Of a stretch of DNA of 64,000 nucleotides, positions 1 through 9,229 are shown one piece after another. Position 1 is the stretch's first letter. Each line of letters opens with the position of its first letter. Origin of the DNA: Wurfbainia villosa (taxonomy: Eukaryota; Streptophyta; Magnoliopsida; Zingiberales; Zingiberaceae); contig CM045998.1 of the NCBI GenBank assembly GCA_025175895.1, positions 18,461,153-18,525,152 on the forward strand, written 5' to 3'. The translations under genes and the position numbers were made by a program. Under the pieces are notes generated by a model, which was not told where the DNA came from, did no database searches, and saw nothing but the letters and a program-made list of their open reading frames with translations.

Positions 1-2655
1 AAGCGGTGGAAGTGAGGCTCGAATGGGTAAGCTGGAAATTATGATTTGTAGTTGATATGGTGGTTATTGGTGATTGTGAATCAATATACTTCTAAATGTT
101 GAAGGTTGAAAATGGGTTACAGGTCATGAGGAGCTGCCTCTGGTTGATTTTTTTTGCCATCGTCGGATCTCCTTGTGCAAGGTGGTTTATTGAGCTGAGA
201 TGTTAGGGATTTTTACCGAAGGCGCGAGTTAGTGTCAGGGTTCGTAACTAGGTAAGTTTCGATTTGAATCTATCATGATAGATATGCTATGGTTGTAATT
301 AGTTGTCATTGATTTATTGATTACTGTAATTGGAAGAAGTTGTTTATTTGGTAGAGATTCGATTGATGGACCTATGTGGATACTTGATTAGGATAATTGG
401 ATCAATCTAATTGATTGAGATATAAAGTTGATGTAGGATTAGGATTTGATCCTAATATTAGAATTGACAGCATGATTGGATCAAATATGTTTTGTTTGCA
501 GGATGATGATTCAGGACTTTGATTAGTGATGATGCTCGTAGTTAGGGATGGCTGATACGAGCTACTTATCAGGTGGGTAATATCTACCTGGTCCGGTAGT
601 TTTGATCAATTCCAGTGCATGATATTGGATATATGTATATACCTGTTTACCTTAGATCCACTCTCATTTATTCACATGCTTGTACTGCCTTGACCTTTGA
701 GATATATACTCTATTACTCATTGATTATCTAGCTCGGATAGAAACTATAAACCCTATTATGTATTAGCTGATAGATGTTCAGTAAGTACATGTGGTTAGG
801 GTTATCTTTGTGACTTCGATTCAAGTTCTTGTATCAGACACATCACTAGAGTTAGGTGATGATTTGGATTATGGAGTCAATTGTTATATCATATCCGTAT
901 TAGTGGTGCATTTATGATGGATCTAGTTGTCTGTGTATAGATAAGGGTATGATTGTCAGTATGTGACTATGGACTAGAGGTCCTAGCATGATGGTATATT
1001 CATTATGGATTGTGTGCCTGTGTATGGTTATATGGACGGTCGATTGTATCTCGCTAATGACTAGAGGTCTTAGCGTGGTTGACTGTTAGATGAGTATGAC
1101 TCTTTGTACGATAGAGAGAGTCTTGTGGATTGTAGTCCTTGCATAGTTGACTTTTGGTTGACCAGGACTCCCCGTGGGATAGGGAGTGTGGCGAGGATAC
1201 ATGTATGGAGCTATGCATCATTACATTGCATGCATGCTGTTGATCGAGTCTCCCTTGTGGATGAGACGGGTCGTCAGTCATCCTGCCTCCCCGGCCACTC
1301 GGGGTAGTGGTAGCAGGGTTGAGGGCAGAGCATTGGATGTGCGGCCACTATGGATGGTAGTGGGAGATGACCGCCACCGTAGAGTGGTGTTAGCACTCGC
1401 CCACCATAGGACTGGTGGTGTGATGTGCAGATCTGTCCCGCAGCGGCGCTTGTCTACTCATGGGTAGGGACAACAGTGGCTTGCGAGGCCCCTAGGAGTA
1501 GTTAGCTTTTTACGCTTATATGCTACTCACCATACTACCCAACCCGGCCACCGAGAGTGGTGGCACCGAGTCGGGCTAGTTGTCATTTGTCGTACACCGC
1601 CACTCGGGTCGTGGTCGACGGTCCGCAGACAAGGACTATGCATATGCATTTATGCATGTATTTGATATATGTTTTACATATGCCTGTGAGATGCTGCATT
1701 TGATTGAGCTATGATTGCTGCACATGCTTGTACATCATGATACATGTTATTTGCATTTTATATACTGCCATGTGTTGAGCATGATACATGCGTTGATTCA
1801 GACTATTGTATGCATTTGATTAGCATCATGTCATTGTGTGGTATGGACCGGGTTATTATTTCAGATGATCATATACTGTTCATATGTCTGAGTATTGGTC
1901 AGGTATGGGATTGACCTGGTACGTTATATGGTTATGTTATTGTATACCTGTTCAGGATGATCTAGCATATGACATTACAGACCGCCAGGTACGTTGGTAC
2001 ATTACTTTATGTTCAGTTGATCAGTTTAGTATATACCTTGAGTATGACTTTACTGTAGTTACTTGTTATTAGATTGGGATATGACTGTATGTCTATTGGA
2101 CTCATGTTGTATACTTGTAGATCTTCACATGTATACTTGTAGATCTATCCTTACATATGTTGTTCATGCACTTTCTATATATTACCCCTGAGTTTATACT
2201 CACCACCCCGGGACCCTGGGCTTCCTTTCGCCCAGGTAACAGGTAGAAGATTCCTTGGACGTTCGGAGCTCTGCCAGCTGATCCCATCTCACACCGGACG
2301 GATGGATATTTAATCCGCACTGTTGTATTTGTGTGGATTGTCGTTTTGTGGTTTTAGCTTGTATTGTTTCCGTATCTGTGATATACGGACGTGTTGTATG
2401 TATTTGGCTTTCGATGTGGCTTCTATGATGTTTCTTGTTGTGTCAAGTCACTCCGGAGTGCACAGTTGAGTCATTGTATATTGTTTTATCTGTTGTATGT
2501 TTCCGCTGTGTTTAGTGTGTTTTGATATGTTGATATCTGCGTATATCATATTATTGTTGTGGGCCTACGAGCCTTGTATTAACCCGATATGTTGCCACGT
2601 ACAGGGGAGGTGCCGTCCGTTTGCTTTTCGGCACGGCATACTCTCGGGGCGTGAC
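1..2655 (+). mobile_element. Gypsy LTR fragment F (3' part), plus orientation
   Basis: The stretch ends in GGGGCGTGACA, the reverse complement of the TGTCACGCCCC that begins the gypsy LTRs at 4914, 12652, 27631 and 43825. It carries the same internal landmarks in reverse order: the 'CTACCTGGTCCGG' block near 570-598, an AGAGAGTC unit near 1115, the CCTGGGC/GCCCAGG stem at 2215-2236 and the TGAGT/ACTCA stem at 2189-2202. The 5' part lies outside the window. No TGGTATCAGAGC primer site follows position 2655, so this is a 3' LTR or a solo LTR, not a 5' LTR. It is clearly diverged from the A and B LTRs. No coding region is visible; the short ORFs here look like chance. Confidence 0.85.
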
Positions 2656-2905
2656 ATCATTGCCTAAGTCCTCAATGTCTCAGTAATTTTAAATATATTT
2701 TTTAAAATTTTTTGGCCCGCGGGGTTGTCCGTCTAATCCGCAACCTGTCTTGGATTAGGTTGCTTATTTTTTAATCATGGTACCTCATCTATCTTACTGA
2801 TCATTGCCTAAGTCCTCAATGTCTCAGTAATTTTAAATATATTTTTTAAAATTTTTTGGCCCGCGGGGTTGTCCGTCTAATCCGCAACCTGTCTTGGATT
2901 AGGTT
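2656..2905. repeat. Direct duplication of about 107 bp, period 143 bp
   Basis: A block beginning TCATTGCCTAAGTCCTCAAT and ending in GTCTTGGATTAGGTTG occurs at about 2656-2762 and again at about 2799-2905, separated by a short AT-rich spacer. The two copies look identical by eye. The first copy abuts the end of LTR F, so the duplication may have arisen with, or soon after, that insertion. No coding content was seen. Confidence 0.9.
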
Positions 2906-3051
2906 GGGTTGGAGATTTCTCAACCCGCCGAGATGGCGGGTCAGGCCGCCCATTTCCGTTAAATATTAGATTTATGACGGATTGATCCACCTCGTCATAG
3001 ATCGATCCGTTTGACAGCTCTGGTCACCTTAGAGCTGAGATAGGTTGAGCT

Positions 3052-3378
3052 GAGACCTCCTCTAGCTAGGCCTTGTCAGGAGCCCTTCCTCCTAACAAGG
3101 AATTGAACTCAGCTGAGACAGTCCAAGCCGAGACCTCCTCCAACCCTTGTCAGGGGCCCTTCCTCCTAACGATCGAGTATACGACGATTTGATTCGGGAC
3201 TTGCTGATACCTCCTCTAGGCCTTGTCAAGGGCCTTCTTCTTGATGAGGACCTGAACTTGGTCGAGACAGTCTGAGCCGAGACCTACTAAGACCTCCTCT
3301 AGACCTTGTTAGGGGCCCTTATTCCTAACTACCCAGACGATTTAAGCCAAGACTGTTAATACCTCCTCTAGGCCTTGT
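3052..3378. repeat. Degenerate tandem repeat, about 70-85 bp units, left of the CACTA element
   Basis: Units share the core GACCTCCTCTAGGCCTTGTC followed by AGGGGCCCTTCCTCCTAAC and then a GAACTTGG-CGAGACAGTC-GAGCC segment. Four to five diverged units are visible here. The array stops abruptly at GGCCTTGT (3371-3378) and continues at CAAGGGCC (25821), so the CACTA element between them was inserted into it. The 2906-3051 stretch between the duplication and this array shows nothing I recognise. Confidence 0.85.
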
Positions 3379-3399
3379 AATACTTAAAAAATACATTAA

Positions 3400-3870
3400 A
3401 ATAGTAACAAATCGTTGCCAAACAGTAACAAAATTAGCAAAAAAAAATATTTTGTGACAAAAATAGAAATAAATTTTTTGTTCGTCGTAGATTTTACAAC
3501 AAATCAATTTTTGTCATAAAATTCATCGTACAATTTGCGACGAGTATAACTTTCGTCGTCAAATCTACAATGAAAAATCAAAATCGTTGCAAACTTTGCG
3601 ACGCAAATGGATTCATTGCCAATTTTGCATCGAAAATCATATTCGTCGCAAAATTTTCAATGAAATTCCCAACGAAAAATTTTCGTTGCTTATTTTTAAT
3701 TATTTTTGAAAAAACGCGTGGTTGGTAGGAGGAAAAGTGTCGTCCAACGCAAAATTTTGCAACGAATAAAAAATTTATCGCAGATTTTACGATGAATTTC
3801 ATATTCATCGCAAATTTTGCACAAAATTGGCAACGAAAAATAATTTATCGCAGAACTTTCATAATTAAAC
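3400..3870. repeat. CACTA left subterminal repeats (GCGACGAAAATT type)
   Basis: This AT-rich stretch has about fifteen short copies of motifs such as TTCGTCGCAAA, GCGACGAAT and CAACGAAAAATTTTCGTTGC in both orientations. In plant CACTA elements such motifs bind the TNPA-type protein and are needed in cis for transposition; that role is inferred from the family. The matching right side is at about 24930-25020 and 25440-25800. Confidence 0.75.
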
Positions 3871-3959
3871 ACCTAACTTTCCTCTTCTCCTCTCACGTTC
3901 GTGATTCTCCCTTCGGTAAGAATCTCTCCTCTCTCCCTCGTATTCCAGCAGATTCGGCG

Positions 3960-4540
3960 GTGGACGTCAGGTCTTCATCGTGCACGAGGCAGAAGCGTCG
4001 CTAGTGTGGCAGGGTCGACACCCCTGTTGTGTGAGCTATGACACTGTAGGGGTGAAGCCCCTGCCACGTTGCGCACGCGGCAGAGGCCCCATGCCATCGT
4101 TGTTCGCATGGCAGGGGCCCCCTGTCGGCATCGCGCGTGCAGCAAGGGCATCGTGTTGGCATCGAGCATGTGGTAGGGGCCCCCTGTCGGCATCGTGCGT
4201 GCAGAAGGGGCCCCCTGTCGGCGTTACATGCACAACAAGGGTCGACATTGGCAAGGGTAAAGCCCCTGTCGGCGTTGCATGCACGGCAAGGGCGACACCC
4301 CTGCCAGCGTCACTCGCGTGGGGCAGCTGTCACCCCTGGCCCACATGCAGGTGTCGCGGCACCCTCGGTCCCGCACGACACGTCCTCGCCCTACAGCAAA
4401 GTCATCGCCCCTCCGACTCTGCCTACACGATCAAGGCCCCCTTCAATGCCCACACATCATGACCTTAGCCTGCACGGTCGTGGTCGTTGCTTGCATGGTC
4501 GCAACCCTCGCAGCGTGTGTTGACCTTGGGCGACCGAGAT
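3960..4540. repeat. GC-rich imperfect tandem repeats in the CACTA 5' region
   Basis: An island strikingly richer in GC than its surroundings contains repeats of GGGGCCCCCTGTCGGCATCG and GTGCATGCACGGCAAGGGCG-like units about 30-60 bp apart. It follows a pyrimidine-rich TTCCTCTTCTCCTCTCACG stretch (3878-3930) that looks like a leader. Open frames of 82-160 codons run through it in several frames on both strands, which is what GC-rich repeats give by chance. I recognise no domain in any of them. It most likely belongs to the CACTA subterminal or promoter region, as other CACTA elements have GC-rich subterminal repeats. Confidence 0.6.
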
Positions 4541-4678
4541 GTGTGGGTGGCTAATTTATGTGGTCTGTTAGATTATCAGGTTATTCAAATCCTTTAAAAT
4601 TTTTAATGTGTAATATAAAGTGTACAAATTTAATATTTTATTTCTCTTAGGTTTGTCATACAGTTGTTTGTCTTTCAG

Positions 4679-4739
4679 GTGATCGGTGTGTTCATAAAGT
4701 CTTCTGTAGTCGGCTCATCCGTTGCTTCTACTCGGGAAG
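4679..4739 (+). other. Possible non-coding leader exon of the CACTA transposase gene
   Basis: A 61-bp segment of balanced composition is framed by TCTTTCAG on the left and GGAAG|GTATAT on the right, matching plant acceptor and donor sites, and lies in AT-rich sequence that looks intronic. It is upstream of the TNP2-like coding region, which resumes after gypsy A. Splicing cannot be shown from sequence alone. The AT-rich stretch 4740-4908 shows nothing else. Confidence 0.3.
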
Positions 4740-4908
4740 GTATATTTTATATTTCAAAATTTTTACTATTATTATTCTATAATATATATATATATATTAT
4801 AGTCTATAATTCAATATCATACCAAAAATAAATATGTATTAGAAGAATTTATTTTAAGTATAAATTGATTGTTCAATTAATATCAATGCAAAATTATGAG
4901 AATATAAT

Positions 4909-4913
4909 TAATC
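4909..4913. other. Target-site duplication of gypsy A, left copy (TAATC)
   Basis: TAATC directly precedes the LTR start TGTCACG here and directly follows the LTR end TTTTACA at 16038-16042. This exact 5-bp duplication is the size expected for Ty3/gypsy integrase and proves the outer limits of element A. Confidence 0.95.
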
Positions 4914-7900
4914 TGTCACGCCCCGAGAGCATGCCGAGCCGAAAATCAAACGGACAGTATCTCCCCTATACGTGACAAAATTTCGAGTTAATACAAGGCC
5001 CTAAGCCCACAATAACAACATAACATATAAATATGAAAACAACCACAACAATATAACAACTAATTACAACAACTACACAGCGGAAACATAAAACAAAACA
5101 ATATCAATCCCACACATGCATACCGGTATGACTAACACATCACAACAACCCGGAACCTCGACAAAAACCGAATATACAACATGTACATCACGAAAACTCC
5201 AAAATACAATACACAACGGATGGAAAGCCCAAAACAAACACGGGAGCCTCGGAGGTGAGATGAGATGTCAGCCAGCGGTGCTCCAAGCCATCATGAAGAC
5301 TTCTACCTGTTACCTGGGTGACAGAAAAACCCAGGGTCTATTGGGGTGGTGAGTAAAACTCAGCAGGTAATACAAAAATATGTATATATGTAATATCACA
5401 TGTATTTCAATAACATAATCTAGAGGTACAACAGGTATATCAGCATAGTATATAAATACAAGCATATACCATCTAACCAAATGAACAACGTAAAATGCAG
5501 ACATACCTGAAATCTGCTACACTACTTTGATCCAACCTGAACATATATCCAACATATATATAACAGGAAGAGTAATACCAACTCATAATCTACTCATGCT
5601 ACAGGTCAAGGTATCTAATGGTCTGTCCAATACATATACCAGTATCCGATACAACCGTATAACATATGCAAGAAGCATGCATGAATATGATGTACAAACA
5701 AGTGCAGCAAACATAATACAATCAAATGCATCATCACAATAAGCATATATATATAGACGACATCTATATATGTATACTAATCACAATCATCCATATATAT
5801 ACACACATGCATATATGTATATATATGACAATATGCAAAAATGTCATAAGTCGGCAATGCAACATGCACGGTCATGTCGGCTCACCCAAAAACTACCACG
5901 ACCCCAGTGTGGCCTCGGTGGCTCGAGCATGACAACTGTCCCAACTCAACACCAACCACTACTCTCGAGTGGCCGAGTGGGCAGTATGATCGAGTAGCAT
6001 ATAAGCGTAAAGAGCAAGCTACACGATGGGGGTCCCCTGTTGTTGGCCACTCCGACAATCACGACCCATGAGTGGTCGAGTGCCACACACGCAAAATTAT
6101 GGCACGCAAATCCAACTACCACCGTCTAAAGTGGTAGAGTGCGGCACCACAATGCTCTGCCCTCACACTGGTTACTCCTCCTATGAGTAACCGTGGAGGC
6201 AGGATGACTGGCGACCCTCTCAACCACAAGGGAAACATGGTCACCAGCGTGCATGTAAATGATATGAATGCAATGTCTCACATACAGACATCCACCATAG
6301 ACTCTTTATTCTACAGAAAGTCATACTAGTCAGATCAACACACTCTCTATCCTGCAGAGAGTTGTACTCAACTGATCATAATACTCTCTATCCTATAGAA
6401 ACTCATACCAATCTAATCGACGCACACTCTATCCTGTAGAGAGTCGTACTCAACTGATGTACGCACTCTCTATCCTGTAGAGAGTCGTACTCATCTGATT
6501 CTAACAAGCTAGGACCACCGGTCCATAGTGATACACTAAGTATCATTCCCCTGACCATTTACACAATACATGGTCGGTGGTAACATGCAACCTAAGGGTA
6601 CTAGAACTAACCCTAGGTTCAAGACACTATCTACGTATGGATGATCTTTTTGCCCAATGTACAATCAGGTTGTCATCCGGACTTTACTATTTGCACTTAA
6701 CTTAAACAATTTCTAAGTTACTTACATCACTTATATGTATAACTCCTAATCATGGTAAAATAAATATGATAGCAATAATGGAGTTAATAGCCAACGATAA
6801 AGTATCAAACATACGATAGTAAGAGCAGGGTCAAGATAATATGAACATATAACATGCTCATATCTATGTCTAAATTTGAATGCAATTACATCTACCAGAC
6901 CAGGTAGAAAATTACCAACAAACATCCAAATTAACTCACCTTGCTTATCCTCAATTGCACAGCTTCTAGATCCATCGTTTATGTATCAATCTATGGTGAT
7001 TAGATTGATTCAACCGCAATCCATACTTGTTCATTCGCACCCCTAATCAGTGAAATATACCACAGATATTACCAATTCCATTCTAGCTCTATCTCATTAT
7101 ATAATCACAATCCAAGCATCAGATAAACCGATGAAAAACTTACCCAAGCACGTAGGAATGGATCAAAATCTCTGGCCACAACTTCTTTTAATACACAATT
7201 ATGATCTGATCTACAAATCTCCAAATCAACAACGTAATCAACACATCCGTTGATCAATTAATCAGTGATATACCTTCACAACATCCAACTCAGGACTTAC
7301 CTCTCACAACCAATCCCCATGGTATATTCACAACTCCAATCACAGCTTCAATCACTGCAACAAAAATGGAAATCCCAACCCTAAAAATTCCACCGCCAGC
7401 CTCCTCCTTCCTATCCCCTGTTCATTGATACAAAACACTGCCCAAAACAGCCCCACAGCCAACATGAAAGATCACTGCAGGAATTAGACAAGAAGAAGGT
7501 CGGCTCTTACCTAACTCCGGCAACAACCGTGAAGGCCTCTAGTCGAACTATTGCCGACGGAAACTCCTCGCCCTAGCAACTCCACCAATGGAAATCTCCT
7601 CCTATCCCCTGTCCCTCGGAGGAAATCCACGCTCCATACCACTTGCTCCGGCGATGATCGGGAAAGACAGCTCCGCCGATCCAAGCTTCCAGCCACTCAC
7701 GCGCTCTCGATTTCCAACCCATCCGCGGAGGTCGTCCAAGCCGACGGTCGCTGCCTGCCGCGAGGAAGAAGAACGAGAGGAAGGGAAGGTCTCGCGATGG
7801 GGAAGGGCTCGCGAGAGGGAGAACTCGCGAGGAAACAGTGAGGAGGGGAAGAGTTTCGACCGTGGTGGAGAAATAGCAGAAGTCGCGAAGAAAACGACGA

Positions 7901-8275
7901 TTTGGGAAACTGCTCGTGCGAGGAAACGACGATTTGGGAATTAGATAAGGAGTCGGCTAAACGGATCAGCATTAAAAGCAAGCGAGTCAGATTTGGGAAA
8001 ACAATCGGGTCGGGATCAGGATTAAATCACTACCATCAATCCATTCAACTTAGGGTTTTAAGCTTAGGGTTTTTATATTTAAACTTAGATCAATCAAGCC
8101 CTATTAATCCCTCATAAGCAAATGACCCATACAGGCTTTCCCAAAGCCTATTAAATCTTTCCCCGCAACATCCATAGAAATTTCCATTTAAGTCCAGAAA
8201 AATTTCTAAAATTCCTGAAAAAATCCATAGGGTCTTTTCCTAATTACCAAACATTTTTTTCTATGGTATTTTACA
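4914..8275 (-). repeat. Gypsy A 3' LTR (3362 bp)
   Basis: It runs from TGTCACGCCCC to GGTATTTTACA on the plus strand and is bordered by TSD TAATC and the PPT. It contains the conserved stem-loop pair (5313-5335 and 5350-5362), an (AT)-rich microsatellite zone near 5740-5830, hairpin minisatellite units (6300-6500) and a GC-rich block (7540-7930). TTTATATTT near 8072 would read as AAATATAAA on the minus strand and could be the U3 TATA box. The right LTR copy is longer mainly because of a TA-microsatellite expansion. Confidence 0.93.
6300..6500. repeat. Hairpin-forming minisatellite inside the gypsy A LTR
   Basis: Five units of about 38-40 bp occur, each with an inverted repeat ACTCTCTA-(about 5 nt)-TAGAGAGT followed by CGTACTCAACTGAT or a variant. 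The arms of some units are mutated. The same array is in the other gypsy LTRs at about 14060-14265, 28980-29135 and 45185-45340, with varying unit number and sequence, and a single unit remains in LTR G near 48658. Confidence 0.85.
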
Positions 8276-8288
8276 TTCTCCCCCACTT
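8276..8288 (-). other. Polypurine tract of gypsy A
   Basis: Read on the minus strand this is AAGTGGGGGAGAA, directly followed by the LTR start TGTAAAATACC. It is the expected plus-strand primer site for reverse transcription. The same tract occurs at 39431 in element B and, with one change, at 60487 in element C. Confidence 0.9.
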
Positions 8289-8399
8289 ATAAAAAATTTG
8301 GTCCCCAAATTTCGTACTAACATGCAAAAATTACTTCAAGCAAGTTTTCAGAAAGGGCCACATTCATTCCTCAAGTGAACAGATGAGGGTATCAAGCTC

Positions 8400-9220
8400 A
8401 GATAGTATCTTCCAGCTCCCACGTTGCCCCTTCATCGGTATGATGTTATCATCCAACTTTTATGAGTTGGATGATTTTGTTCTGCAACTGACGCTCGTTG
8501 CGACCAGGAATACACACTGAAATCTCCTCGTAAGTCACATTAGACTGAGGTAGAATCGGAACCTCTTTCAGAACATGGTCAGCTCGCGACGCGTATTTCT
8601 CCAGCATAAAAACATGAAATACGTTGTGAACACCCGCAAGTGTCGGAAGTAAAGCCAATCGATAAGCTACACCTCCATAATCCATGACACAAGATCTGAA
8701 TAGATCCTTTAACGTCTAAATGATACACTCATACTGTTCATCTGTCTGCGGATGAAACGTTGCACTAAGTCGAAGCTCTGTGCCCATCGTCTAGTGCAGA
8801 CTCTGCCAAAATCACGAGGTAAATCGCGAATCTCTATTCGATATGGTACTTAAAAGTACCCCACGTAATCTTATAATCTTTCCGCAATACAACTCTGTCG
8901 GACGATCCAACAAGTCCATTCCACGCATAGGCAGAGAGTGAGCTGATTTGGTTAGTCGATCCATGATCACCCAAATCACATCATGTCCTTTACGGGTTCT
9001 AAGCAATCCCATAATGAAATCCATGGTGATACGCTCCCACTTCCATTCCAGAATCGGAATTTCCTGGAGCAATCCAAATGAAGTTTCGATGTTCACCTTC
9101 ACCTCTTGGCATGAAACATCGAAAGCAGCAAAATCGCTTATAACTCTCTTTATACCATTCCACCAGTATAAACGTTTTAACTTTCGATACATCTGAGTAC
9201 CACCAAGGTATATAGCCCAT
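8400..9220 (-). pseudogene. Gypsy A integrase and chromodomain remnant
   Basis: On the minus strand the order is integrase zinc-binding/core, then a short integrase C-terminal piece, then chromodomain. Visible blocks are LKRLYWWNGIK, ITMDFIMGL, WVIMDRLTKSAH, STISNRDSRFTS and an HPQTD-like block (core, 8735-9192), GVAYRLALLPTLAGVHNVFH (C-terminal, 8600-8685) and HHTDEGATWELED (chromodomain, about 8405-8445). The second catalytic Asp of the core reads SNRD instead of SDRD. The segment between the residues MDYGG and VAYRL that normally holds about 130 codons is missing; the two are joined directly. Stops interrupt every frame, so no functional protein can be made. Chromodomain and sequence style point to the chromovirus (Tekay/Del-like) lineage. 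Confidence 0.85.
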
Positions 9221-9229
9221 CTCGAATGA

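Noticed and set aside
1054..1467. Short open frames in LTR F
   Set aside because: They are below 100 codons, overlap on both strands, have no motif, and lie wholly inside an LTR.
3980..4462. Open frame of 160 codons in a GC-rich region
   Set aside because: It is made of GC-rich tandem repeats that leave several frames open on both strands, and shows no recognisable domain.
5966..5998. tRNA-like A box (GTGGCCGAGTGG) repeated in the gypsy LTRs
   Set aside because: There is no matching B box at the right distance, no acceptor stem and no anticodon arm. It is part of a family of GAGTGG/CCACTC repeats in the LTR.
7551..7981. Overlapping open frames of 94-118 codons in the gypsy A LTR
   Set aside because: They occur in both strands of a GC-rich stretch within an LTR and have no domain. 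The equivalent right-LTR frames differ by frame and ends.
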